Part shown: piece after piece, positions 44,034 to 51,709 of the stretch | Layout of the letters: every line of letters starts with the position of its first letter | Position numbering within the stretch: position 1 is the stretch's first letter | NCBI RefSeq assembly: GCF_015351235.1 | Contig: NZ_JADKSJ010000002.1 | Location: 124,001 to 188,000, forward strand | Length of the DNA: 64,000 nt | Source of the DNA: Plantibacter sp. VKM Ac-2880 | GTDB taxonomy: Bacteria; Actinomycetota; Actinomycetes; Actinomycetales; Microbacteriaceae | Direction of reading: 5' to 3' | Position numbers and translations under genes: made by a program | Notes under the pieces: generated by a model | Told to the model about the DNA's origin: nothing | What the model saw: only the letters and a program-made list of their open reading frames with translations | The model's database searches: none

Positions 44034-44972
44034 TCAGTCGTCGGAGGTCATCCGATAGCCGACGCCGCGGACCGTCTCGATGAAGCGCGGCGCGACGGTG
44101 CTGTCCGCGAGCTTCCGGCGCAGGTTGGCGAGGTGGACCTCGATGGCGCGCTTGTCGGCCTCACTGACGTAATACGCGGTGATGTAGCTCTCGCCACGGA
44201 GCATCAGCGCCAGGTCTGCCTTGCTGCGCACCCGACGCCGGGACTCCATGAGCGCCTGCAGCAGGTCGAACTCACTCCGCGTCAGGTCGACCTCACCGCC
44301 GTCGACCTCGACGATGCGCGTCGCCGGGCTCAGTTTGAGACCACGGTGGACGAGCCACCCCTCGGTGTCGTCGGACGCGGATGCCGCGGGCTGCATGATG
44401 ATGGGGACGACCGACTGCCCGACCGGAGCGGCATGACGCGCGACGTTCTCGTGCACGATCGTGGGCTCGGACGACTGGACCGGCTGCTGGGCCATGGGCT
44501 GCGCCTGAGGCAGGACGGCCGCGGCCGGCGACGGCGCAGCCTGAACGGCCACCGGAGCCGGTGCCGTCGCGGCGGGCGCTTCGCCGTTCGCGCGAGGCCG
44601 ACGCAGCATGGCCTCGATGCGCGCCCGGAGTTCACGGGGTCTGAACGGCTTGGTCATGTAGTCGTCGGCGCCGGAGTCGAGCCCCTGCAGGGTGTCGATC
44701 TCATCGCCACGGGCCGTGAGCATCACGATGTAGGTCGAGCTGATGGCCCGGATCCGCTTAGCCGCCTCGAACCCGTCGATGCCGGGCATACTGACGTCAA
44801 GGGTGGTGACGAGGGGGTCGTGGATACGGACCGCCTCAACGCCGTCCAGGCCGTTCGCTGCGGACACCGTCTCGAAGCCGGCCTGCTCCAACACGGTCTC
44901 GAGCAACTGACGGATGTCAGCGTCGTCCTCGATGACGACTGCGGTTCGACGTTCGCCCAGCTGATCGGTCAC
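44034..44972 (-). CDS. Response regulator with long Ala/Pro/Gln-rich linker and winged-helix output
   Basis: 312 residues. Receiver: AVVIEDDADIRQLLETVLEQ, phospho-accepting Asp59 in TTLDVSMPGIDGF, Lys in DDYMTKPFRPRELRAR. A low-complexity linker of about 90 residues, rich in Ala, Pro and Gln (about 125-215), is far longer than the few residues normal in OmpR-type regulators. The winged helix follows (EVDLTRSEFDLLQALMESRRRVRSKADL; KRAIEVHLANLRRKL; RFIETVRGVGYRM). GTG 44972 is chosen for the AGGGG site upstream; longer frames lack support. It converges on the pseudo-Hpt gene and is the likely partner of the kinase at 38333. Confidence 0.9.
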   Translation of the reverse strand: MTDQLGERRTAVVIEDDADIRQLLETVLEQAGFETVSAANGLDGVEAVRIHDPLVTTLDVSMPGIDGFEAAKRIRAISSTYIVMLTARGDEIDTLQGLDSGADDYMTKPFRPRELRARIEAMLRRPRANGEAPAATAPAPVAVQAAPSPAAAVLPQAQPMAQQPVQSSEPTIVHENVARHAAPVGQSVVPIIMQPAASASDDTEGWLVHRGLKLSPATRIVEVDGGEVDLTRSEFDLLQALMESRRRVRSKADLALMLRGESYITAYYVSEADKRAIEVHLANLRRKLADSTVAPRFIETVRGVGYRMTSDD

Positions 44973-45027
44973 GATGCCCCTACCCGTTCCACCCGTCAGC
45001 GACGTGCCGGATGTGACCGTCGCCGGC

Positions 45028-46086
45028 TCACCACGCGCTGAATCCCTTGGCCAGTTGCACGGCCTGCTCCGGCCACCATACCCCAGCAAGGGGGCCACCG
45101 TTGCATGCCCCGTCGCTCTCGCCGGGGGCTTTCACCCAGAGGTTCGCGTCGAGGTGCTCGGCCTGCGCCGTGAGCGGTTGCTGCCCGACCGTCCGGCCTG
45201 ACGGGTTGCACCATTCGCCGTTCGATCCGCTCCCGTTGCGCGAGGTGTCGATGACGTAGTGCGCACCGTCGAGCAGTCCGCTCAGCTCCTCCGCGTACGC
45301 GATCTCGTCCTCGGTCGCGTTGTAGTTCGAGACGTTGGTCGCGAAGCCCGTCGCGTCGGCCACGCCGGCCTCCTTGAGGAGCCCGGCCATCTCCGACGGC
45401 GGCCGCCAGTCGGAGTGTCCGCCGTCGAGGTACACGGGCACGGACGCTGCCGCGAACTGCTTCGTCGCGGCACGCAATTGCTGCATCCGCGCGGTCCGGT
45501 CGCCGCAGTCGGGTGCGAGGGCGACCGCGTCCGGCTCGAGGACGATCGCCACCCGGTGGTCGGCGACGGCCGCGACGATCTCAGCGACCCAATCCTGGTA
45601 GTCGTCGCTCGACAGGCCACCGGCGGATTCGTTGCCGCAGTCACGCTCGGGCACGCCGTAGACGGTGAAGACGGGCATGGAGCCTGCGCGCTCGGCGGAG
45701 CGGACGATGTCCGACACCGTCGCTTCGACCGTGCCGATCGGGTACCGCTCAGGTACGAGCCAGATCGCCGTGGGTTCCGCCGCCAGCCGAGCCGCCGCCG
45801 CGCGCTGCTGCGCCGTGTCCGATGGATCACCGTTCGAGCCGTTGCTCGTCCCGGTGGTTGCGGAGGATGTCGGCTCTTGCGACGCCAGGCCCGCTTCCGC
45901 AGCAGCGCGAGCCGCCAGCGAGGTCGGATCGACGTACAACTGCGCGCCGTCGAACGGGCCGGCCGCGGCACTCGGGACGCGGCTCACGATCGACACCGCG
46001 AGGGCTCCACCGGCGAGGAGGACGGCGACGACGCCGAGGGCGACGGCCGTGCGGATGCGACGTCGGTCGCGGGGTGTTCTCGGCAC
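45028..46086 (-). CDS. Membrane-anchored family-6 glycoside hydrolase (beta-1,4-glucanase type)
   Basis: 352 residues from GTG 46086 (GGAGG four bases upstream; ATG 46125 is an alternative adding 13 residues). A basic N-terminus and one helix (VALGVVAVLLAGGALAVSIV) anchor it outside the membrane. GH6 motifs are complete: AAGPFDGAQLYVDPTSLAA, the catalytic acid in VYGVPERDCGNE, IVLEPDAVALAPDC, DTSRNGSG, and WVKAPGESDGAC. GH6 enzymes cleave beta-1,4-glucans. No carbohydrate-binding module is present, which fits a role in trimming or releasing a polymer made at the membrane rather than degrading plant cellulose. The glycosyltransferase at 42109 is the obvious partner. Confidence 0.9.
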   Translation of the reverse strand: MPRTPRDRRRIRTAVALGVVAVLLAGGALAVSIVSRVPSAAAGPFDGAQLYVDPTSLAARAAAEAGLASQEPTSSATTGTSNGSNGDPSDTAQQRAAAARLAAEPTAIWLVPERYPIGTVEATVSDIVRSAERAGSMPVFTVYGVPERDCGNESAGGLSSDDYQDWVAEIVAAVADHRVAIVLEPDAVALAPDCGDRTARMQQLRAATKQFAAASVPVYLDGGHSDWRPPSEMAGLLKEAGVADATGFATNVSNYNATEDEIAYAEELSGLLDGAHYVIDTSRNGSGSNGEWCNPSGRTVGQQPLTAQAEHLDANLWVKAPGESDGACNGGPLAGVWWPEQAVQLAKGFSAW

Positions 46087-46258
46087 GGATCCTCCAGCAT
46101 GGTCATCCGCAATTGTGCCCGACATTCCGGTCGTACGGTGCCGATTCGCCCGAATCCGTCCCCCGAGCGGGGGCCGCGCGCAAGGGGTGCAGACCACGCG
46201 CGCCGCGTCCTAGGCTCGTGCTGCGGCGTTCACCGCGCGAGCGACCCCAGGAGGCACG

Positions 46259-46834
46259 ATGTCCCAGTCGACAGCATTGACGTCACCGGACGTCCGATCC
46301 ATCAGCCCGAGGCGCACGGACCCGGCATGGCGCTCCGGCCTCGCGCTCGTCTGCTTCCTGCTGATCGCCTTCGCGGTCGCGGCGTTCGGTTCGCTGACCA
46401 CCATGGACCAGATCGACGGCTGGTACGCCGATGCTGACAAGGCGGCCTGGAACCCGCCGAACTGGATCTTCGGTCCGGTCTGGACAGTGCTGTACACATT
46501 GATCGCCGTGGCGGCGTGGTTGGTCTGGCGACGACGACGGGACGGTACCCCTGAGCTGAGCGACGGAGCGAGCCGGGCGCTCGTGCTGTACATCGTCCAG
46601 CTGATCCTCAACGCCCTCTGGACCCCGTGCTTCTTCGGGCTGTACCCGCTCATCGGCGCGCCGGCCCTGTGGATCGCACTCGTCATAATCCTCGCGCTCG
46701 ACTTCGCCGTCCTCGCGACCATGCTCGCCTTCTGGGAGGTCTCGCGGGTCGCCGCCGTGCTCCTCATCCCGTATTGGGCCTGGCTGCTCTTCGCCACGAC
46801 CCTCAACTGGGCGCTCGCGTCCCTCAACAGCTGA
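46259..46834 (+). CDS. tspO: TspO/MBR family membrane protein
   Basis: 191 residues, five membrane helices. The family marks are WYADADKAAWNPPNWIFGPVWTVLYTLIAVAAWLVW (blocks about 57-92, including the PPxWxFGPVW signature) and LNALWTPCFFGLYPLIGAPALWI (about 116-138). TspO proteins bind porphyrins or heme intermediates and respond to stress. Family members are usually near 155-165 residues; this one carries a 25-residue polar N-terminal extension. ATG 46259 has AGGAGG upstream. It is divergent from GH6; no clear functional tie to neighbours. Confidence 0.93.
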   Translation: MSQSTALTSPDVRSISPRRTDPAWRSGLALVCFLLIAFAVAAFGSLTTMDQIDGWYADADKAAWNPPNWIFGPVWTVLYTLIAVAAWLVWRRRRDGTPELSDGASRALVLYIVQLILNALWTPCFFGLYPLIGAPALWIALVIILALDFAVLATMLAFWEVSRVAAVLLIPYWAWLLFATTLNWALASLNS

Positions 46835-46872
46835 TCCCGGGGGCACAGCACACCCTGGCCTTCTCCGCAACG

Positions 46873-46901
46873 TTGTCCGACGGCCCTCCCCTCCCTACTC
46901 T
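46873..46901 (+). promoter_or_regulatory. Promoter of the BCCT gene (TTGTCC-17-TACTCT)
   Basis: -35 TTGTCC (46873-46878), 17 bases, -10 TACTCT (46896-46901). RNA would begin near 46908, just before the hairpin. Confidence 0.55.
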
Positions 46902-46909
46902 TAATTAGC

Positions 46910-46931
46910 GGAGCGACGCCTCGGTCGCTCC
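46910..46931 (+). promoter_or_regulatory. Hairpin at the 5' end of the BCCT leader
   Basis: Perfect 8-bp stem GGAGCGAC/GTCGCTCC with a 6-base loop. It starts within a few bases of the predicted RNA 5' end and ends 22 bases before the GTG, upstream of the AGGAG ribosome site. It could protect the RNA or tune expression. Confidence 0.5.
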
Positions 46932-46953
46932 GAACGGCCCGAGGAGCGCACGC

Positions 46954-48711
46954 GTGAGCACGAAGACCATCCCCACCTCCGACGCGGCTGCCGAGTCGGC
47001 ACCCGCGAAGGTCATCCCGTGGGTGCTCGGCCCAGCGCTCGTCGTCATCCTCGGCGTCGCGCTCTTCTCAATCCTGCTGCCGAAGCAGGCCGAAGCCGTC
47101 TTCACGTCGATCCAGTCCGGCATCATCGGCGGCCTCGGCTGGTACTACGTCCTCCTCGTCGCCGGGTTCGTGATCGTCGCGATCGTCTTCGCGGTCTCGA
47201 AGTTCGGCGACATCAAGCTCGGCAAGGACGACGACGAGCCGGAGTTCTCCCTGATGTCCTGGTTCTCGATGCTGTTCGCAGCCGGCATGGGCATCGGTCT
47301 CGTCTTCTACGGGGTCGGTGAACCGCTCACCCACTTCCTGGAGCCTCGGCCCGGCGTCGTCGGTTCCCAGCAGTCGCTGGCGCAGCAGGCGATGAGCCAG
47401 ACGTACCTGCACTGGGGTCTGCACGCGTGGTCGATCTACGCGGTCGTCGGAGTCGCGTTGGCCTACGCCGTCCACCGCAAGGGGCGTCCGATGTCGATCC
47501 GCTGGGCCATCGAGCCCATCCTCGGCAAGCGGGTCCAGGGCGGATGGGGTAACGCGATCGACACCATCGCGGTCATCGGCACCGTCTTCGGGGTCGCGAC
47601 GTCCCTCGGGCTCGGCGTCCTGCAGATCTCCGCCGGACTCGGATACACGGGCATCGCGGAGCCGAACCTTCTCACCCAGGTCATCCTCATCCTGGTCATC
47701 ACCGGCGTCACGATCTTCTCGCTCGTCTCCGGTGTGCACAAGGGCATGAAGTGGCTCTCGAACACGAATCTCGTCCTGGCCGGCCTGCTGCTGTTCTTCA
47801 TCCTGTTCGCCGGTCCGACGCTGTTCCTCCTTCGCGAGTGGGTCCAGGCGATGGGTGCGTACCTGCAGAATGTCGTCGGCCTGACCTTCAACGTCTCCGC
47901 CTACCAGGGTGCCGCCGGCGAGGCTTGGCAGGCGTCCTGGACGACCTTCTACTGGGGCTGGTGGATGTCGTGGGCGCCCTTCGTCGGCGTGTTCATCGCG
48001 CGCATCTCGAAGGGCCGCACGGTCCGCCAGTTCGTCCTGGGCGTCCTGCTCGTCCCGACCCTCGTGACGTTCCTCTGGTTCGCCGTACTCGGTGGCACCG
48101 CCATCATGCAGTCGCTCGAGGGGCGTGACTTCAGCGGCTCTGAGGGGCCGGTCGACCTGAACACCGCTCTGTTCAACATGCTCGCGGGTCTCCCCGGCGG
48201 CACCGTCGCCACGGTGGGTGCGCTGCTGCTCATCCTGCTGTTCTTCGTAACCTCCGCCGACTCGGGCTCGCTCGTCATGGGCATGTTGACGACGGGTGGA
48301 ACCGAACCCCGCAACCGGGTCCGGATCGCCTGGGCGCTCATCACCAGTCTGCTGGCGATCGCGCTCCTCGTCGCCGGCGGACTGCAATCCATGCAGACCG
48401 CGGCCATCATCACGGCACTCCCGTTCAGCGTCGTCATCATCCTGATGTGCATCTCGTCGTTCAAGGCGTTCGGCATCGAGGTCCGCCGGGAGCAGCGTGC
48501 CAAACGACGCCTCTTCGCCGCGGAACTCACCGAGAGCGTCTCGGCCGACGTCAGCGGGCAGCTCTCAGACCAGGTTACGGAGCAGGTCACCGAGCACTTC
48601 GGGACGATGACCGCTCAGCTCGACCTCCGGCAACTCGCCTCGCCAGACGATCGACCGGCGACCGATACGTCGACGTCAGCGGAGTCGGACCGCCCGGATT
48701 CCGGGCGCTGA
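46954..48711 (+). CDS. BCCT-family osmolyte transporter (glycine betaine/choline/ectoine type)
   Basis: 585 residues, about 12 membrane helices. The family pattern is clear: FSMLFAAGMGIGLVFYGVGEPLTHF (about 109-133), TYLHWGLHAWSIYAVVG, SNTNLVLAGLLLFFILFAGPT, and WTTFYWGWWMSWAPFVGVFIARISKGRTVRQF (about 330-361), which contains the W-rich substrate site. It is a secondary, Na+- or H+-driven carrier in the cytoplasmic membrane. The long C-terminal tail (about 510-585, ending in a polar region with QLSDQVTEQVTEHF repeats) resembles the osmosensing tail of BetP-like carriers. GTG 46954 has AGGAG upstream. The substrate cannot be fixed from sequence alone. Confidence 0.94.
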   Translation: MSTKTIPTSDAAAESAPAKVIPWVLGPALVVILGVALFSILLPKQAEAVFTSIQSGIIGGLGWYYVLLVAGFVIVAIVFAVSKFGDIKLGKDDDEPEFSLMSWFSMLFAAGMGIGLVFYGVGEPLTHFLEPRPGVVGSQQSLAQQAMSQTYLHWGLHAWSIYAVVGVALAYAVHRKGRPMSIRWAIEPILGKRVQGGWGNAIDTIAVIGTVFGVATSLGLGVLQISAGLGYTGIAEPNLLTQVILILVITGVTIFSLVSGVHKGMKWLSNTNLVLAGLLLFFILFAGPTLFLLREWVQAMGAYLQNVVGLTFNVSAYQGAAGEAWQASWTTFYWGWWMSWAPFVGVFIARISKGRTVRQFVLGVLLVPTLVTFLWFAVLGGTAIMQSLEGRDFSGSEGPVDLNTALFNMLAGLPGGTVATVGALLLILLFFVTSADSGSLVMGMLTTGGTEPRNRVRIAWALITSLLAIALLVAGGLQSMQTAAIITALPFSVVIILMCISSFKAFGIEVRREQRAKRRLFAAELTESVSADVSGQLSDQVTEQVTEHFGTMTAQLDLRQLASPDDRPATDTSTSAESDRPDSGR

Positions 48712-48719
48712 CGCGTCAC

Positions 48720-49688
48720 TCAGACGAGCGGGAACCGGTCGGAGATCCACGCCGTCTCCTCGTCCGACGGTGACCAGGCCGAACCGGCGGCGGCGTTCGC
48801 GGTGATCTGTTCGGGCGTCGTCGCTCCGGCGATGACGCTCGTCAGTCCCTCGCGCGCGAGCAGCCACCCGAACGTCGCTTCGAGCATGCTGATGCCACGC
48901 TCGTCGCAGAACGCCTGGTAGGCCTCGATCGCGTCCCAGGGCGCCTGGTCCAGGATGTGCTTGCGCTGGCGCATGATCCGGCTCTCGGCCGGCCCGCCCT
49001 CGCGCGAGAACTTCCCCGTGAACAAGCCGTTGGAGAGGGGGAAGTAGGGCAGGAAGCCGACGCCTGCCGCTCGCATCGCGGGGAACACCTCACGTTCGGC
49101 CCCGCGGACGAGCAGGCTGTACTCGTTCTGCGCGGAGACGAAGGCGGGGTGACCGGCCGAGGTCGCCGCCCAGTGCGCCTCGGTCACCTGCCAGCCGGCG
49201 AAATTGGAATGCCCGTAGTAGCGGATCTTGCCCTCGTGGACGAGTTCGTCGAGAGCGGCGATCGTCTCCTCGATGGGCGTCAGCGGGTCGGGCGTGTGCA
49301 TCTGGTAGAGGTCGATCCACTCGGTGTCGAGACGGCGGAGCGAGCCCTCGACCGCGAGTCGCAGGTAGCGGCGCGACCCTTTGGAGCCCCAGTTCGGGAT
49401 CGGACTCTCGTAGTCCGCGTGGCCGAACTTGGTGGCGAGGACGACTTCGTCCCGCCGGCCGGCCAACGCCCGTCCGAGCAGTTCCTCGCTCAGCCCGTAC
49501 TCGCGACCGTAGATGTCGGCAGTGTCGAACAGGTTCACGCCCGCGTCGATGGCCGCGTCGACCACGGCCGTGGTCCCCTCCTGGCTCTCGGTGACGGTGC
49601 CGGCCCGCCCGAAGTTGTTGCAGCCGATACCGACGGCGGAGACGATGAGGCCGCTGCGACCGAGCGGACGATAGCTGAGAGCAGACAT
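48720..49688 (-). CDS. Aldo/keto reductase
   Basis: 322 residues, NADPH-dependent (beta/alpha)8 barrel oxidoreductase. The catalytic set is present: Asp and Tyr in LFDTADIYGREYG (about 45-57), Lys in VVLATKFGH, His in IDLYQMHTPDP; cofactor-binding parts are VSAQNEYSLLVR and SVIAGATTPEQITANAAA. It belongs to the voltage-channel beta-subunit/YajO-like branch, where substrates are small aldehydes. ATG 49688 has TAGCCT seven bases before it. It ends eight bases from the BCCT stop, convergent. Substrate unknown. Confidence 0.93.
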   Translation of the reverse strand: MSALSYRPLGRSGLIVSAVGIGCNNFGRAGTVTESQEGTTAVVDAAIDAGVNLFDTADIYGREYGLSEELLGRALAGRRDEVVLATKFGHADYESPIPNWGSKGSRRYLRLAVEGSLRRLDTEWIDLYQMHTPDPLTPIEETIAALDELVHEGKIRYYGHSNFAGWQVTEAHWAATSAGHPAFVSAQNEYSLLVRGAEREVFPAMRAAGVGFLPYFPLSNGLFTGKFSREGGPAESRIMRQRKHILDQAPWDAIEAYQAFCDERGISMLEATFGWLLAREGLTSVIAGATTPEQITANAAAGSAWSPSDEETAWISDRFPLV

Positions 49689-49695
49689 GGTCCCA

Positions 49696-49701
49696 AGGCT
49701 A
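49696..49701 (-). promoter_or_regulatory. Leaderless-type -10 hexamer (TAGCCT) of the aldo/keto reductase
   Basis: TAGCCT on the minus strand, seven bases before ATG 49688. Confidence 0.45.
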
Positions 49702-49785
49702 GTCCGACCCCGCTCCACAGGCGCCCCACGTCGGCCGGATCCTCAGGAGCCGGCGGCACCCCTGACGGCCACGGTGTGACCTTCG

Positions 49786-49791
49786 TACGCT
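49786..49791 (+). promoter_or_regulatory. Leaderless-type -10 hexamer (TACGCT) of ogt
   Basis: TACGCT six bases before ATG 49798; divergent from the aldo/keto reductase across 109 bases. Confidence 0.48.
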
Positions 49792-49797
49792 CGGCCC

Positions 49798-50349
49798 ATG
49801 ACTCCACACCTCGTCCCCACCACTGAGACCGCCCCCTCCCCCGCCGAGACACCCGGCCGGGCCGACCACGGGTTCCTCCGTATGCCGACTCCTGTCGGAC
49901 GGCTGGAGATCCGGTCCGTCGACGGGGCGGTCTCCGCCGTGCGCTTCGAGCAGGACGGGCGGCTCCCGCTCGACGGCTCGGACGAACGACCCACAGCAGT
50001 CCTCCTGGAGGCCGTCGAGCAGCTCGACGAGTACTTCCGCGGCCGTAGAACGGTGTTCGACGTGCCGATCGCCGCGACGGGCACACCGTTCCAGGAATCG
50101 GTCTGGTCCGCGCTCCGCGAGGTGGGCTTCGGGACCACCACCGGCTACGGCGCCCTGGCTGCAGCCGCCGACGCCCCCGGTGGTGGACGCGCCGCCGGAC
50201 AGGCGGTCCGCGCGAACACCATCGCCATCCTCATCCCCTGCCATCGGGTGCTCGGCATCGGGGGCGTCGTCACCGGGTATTCTGGCGGAGACGGGCCGCC
50301 GACCAAACGATGGCTCCTCGACCACGAAGGGATCCCGTACCGCCGATGA
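49798..50349 (+). CDS. ogt: Methylated-DNA-protein cysteine S-methyltransferase (Ogt)
   Basis: 183 residues. This suicide enzyme takes the alkyl group off O6-alkylguanine onto its active Cys in IAILIPCHRVLG; upstream are TPFQESVWSALREVGFGTTTGYGALA (helix-turn-helix DNA-binding part, about 100-125), and VTGYSGGDGPPTKRWLLDHEG closes the domain. The N-terminal domain is short and lacks any Ada methylphosphotriester motif. It overlaps tag by four bases (ATGA), so two alkylation-repair genes form one unit. No Ada-type regulator is seen here. Confidence 0.94.
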   Translation: MTPHLVPTTETAPSPAETPGRADHGFLRMPTPVGRLEIRSVDGAVSAVRFEQDGRLPLDGSDERPTAVLLEAVEQLDEYFRGRRTVFDVPIAATGTPFQESVWSALREVGFGTTTGYGALAAAADAPGGGRAAGQAVRANTIAILIPCHRVLGIGGVVTGYSGGDGPPTKRWLLDHEGIPYRR

Positions 50350-50933
50350 CCGGCTCAGCATCCCTCGTCCTCGGCCCCGACGGACTCCCCCGCTGCGCAT
50401 GGGCCGGTGCCGACCCGGAGTACCAGCGATATCACGACGAGGAGTGGGGCGTCCCACTGCACGGCCAACGGCAGGTCTTCGAGAAGATCAGCCTCGAGGG
50501 ATTCCAGGCGGGCCTGTCGTGGATCACGATCCTGCGCAAACGGCCCGCGTTCCGTGAGCGGTTCCACGACTTCGACCTCGAGGCTGTCGCAGCGATGTCC
50601 GAAGCGGAGGTCGAGCTGCTGCTCGACGACGCCCGGATCATCCGGCACCGCGGGAAGATCAGCGCCGTCATCGGGAATGCGCGCAACGCGCTTCAGCTCG
50701 GAGACGACCTCGACGAGATCCTCTGGAGCTTCGCTCCAGCTCCTCGGCCGGCCAGGTTCGAGCAGTGGAGCGACGTCCCGGCGATCACCCCGGAGTCCAC
50801 CGCACTGAGCGCGCACCTCCGGAAACGTGGGTACCGGTTCGTCGGACCCACGACCATGTACGCCCTAATGCAGTCCGGCGGCCTCGTCGACGACCACCTC
50901 GTCGGCTGCTGGCGCTCCGAGAGCGCTCCCTGA
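50346..50933 (+). CDS. tag: DNA-3-methyladenine glycosylase I
   Basis: 195 residues. TagI removes 3-methyladenine from DNA. Family features: RCAWAGADPEYQRYHDEEWGVPLHGQRQVFEKISLEGFQAGLSWITILRKRPAFR in blocks (about 16-70) containing the YHDxEWG and ExxQAGLSW signatures, and YRFVGPTTMYALMQSGGLVDDHLVGC with the zinc-binding His and Cys. An upstream in-frame start is possible, but ATG 50346 overlaps the ogt stop as ATGA. The stop codon lies inside a hairpin shared with the convergent yaaA gene. Confidence 0.95.
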   Translation: MTGSASLVLGPDGLPRCAWAGADPEYQRYHDEEWGVPLHGQRQVFEKISLEGFQAGLSWITILRKRPAFRERFHDFDLEAVAAMSEAEVELLLDDARIIRHRGKISAVIGNARNALQLGDDLDEILWSFAPAPRPARFEQWSDVPAITPESTALSAHLRKRGYRFVGPTTMYALMQSGGLVDDHLVGCWRSESAP

Positions 50934-50947
50934 CCCGGAGGGGTCAG
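50930..50947. terminator. Compact bidirectional hairpin spanning both stop codons of tag and yaaA
   Basis: Perfect 7-bp stem CTGACCC/GGGTCAG with loop GGAG. The tag TGA (50931-50933) and the yaaA TGA (50944-50946 on the minus strand) lie in the two arms. Only ten bases separate the genes, so this is likely their common terminator. Confidence 0.6.
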
Positions 50948-51705
50948 ACGACGAGGGCGAGCTCGGTCACCCGACCGTCGTCGGCACGGGCGTGGACGTC
51001 GAGCACCCATCCGGCCGATCGGGCCCAGTCGAGCAACGAGCCGACATCAGGGTGGTCGACACCGGCCTCCAACAGCGCGCGGGTGAACCGACCCTTGCCC
51101 TGTTTGTTGAAGTGGTTGAGCGCGCGACGGCGGCCATCGTCGCCGACCGTGAGCACACGCAGGTAGACGGCACCGACGCGATCCGGCAACGGCCCGAGCG
51201 CCGCGTAGCCTTCCGAGCGCAGGTCCAGCAGGACACCCGGGACGGCGTCCAGCTCGCGCGCGACCGGCACCGCCCAGTGACGTTTCAGGACGAACCCGGG
51301 GAGCCTGGAGTCGTGGGAGAGCCGGTACGCCGGAATGGAATCGAGCGCGCCGACCGGGCCGAGCAACGCCGAGTGCACCACCAGGTGCTCAGCAGCGAAG
51401 CGTCGTGCGTCCGCTGAGAGCGTGGCTGCATCGAGCGCGTCGAACAGCACCCCCGTGTACCGGTCGATCGCCGGCATCGTCGCGGACGTCGCGGCCACGC
51501 GGTTGCGCTGAACCTCACCGAGCTGTTTGGGGCCGAGCTTCAGGGCCTTCACCGTCGCGGCCTCATCGGCAGCGAGCGACACCACGGCTCCGACGACATC
51601 GTTCCGGGACGACGAAAGCCCTGGAAACCGCAGAGGAGCGGTGTCCAGGGCTGGTCCGTCGCCGCCGTCCCGCTTCGTCTCCGAAGGGGGAAGGAGGATC
51701 AGCAC
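50944..51705 (-). CDS. yaaA: YaaA family peroxide stress protein (DUF328)
   Basis: 253 residues starting MLILLPPSETKRDGGDGPA, the PPSE(T/S)K start of YaaA, followed by RYTGVLFDALD near 82-92 and RRALNHFNKQGKGRFTRALLEAG near 193-215 (the FxxxKxARG-like region). E. coli YaaA lowers intracellular iron and protects DNA during peroxide stress. GTG 51705 lies four bases from the atpC stop, so it is probably read through from the ATP synthase operon; a separate internal promoter is not obvious. Confidence 0.92.
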   Translation of the reverse strand: MLILLPPSETKRDGGDGPALDTAPLRFPGLSSSRNDVVGAVVSLAADEAATVKALKLGPKQLGEVQRNRVAATSATMPAIDRYTGVLFDALDAATLSADARRFAAEHLVVHSALLGPVGALDSIPAYRLSHDSRLPGFVLKRHWAVPVARELDAVPGVLLDLRSEGYAALGPLPDRVGAVYLRVLTVGDDGRRRALNHFNKQGKGRFTRALLEAGVDHPDVGSLLDWARSAGWVLDVHARADDGRVTELALVV

Positions 51706-51709
51706 CGGG

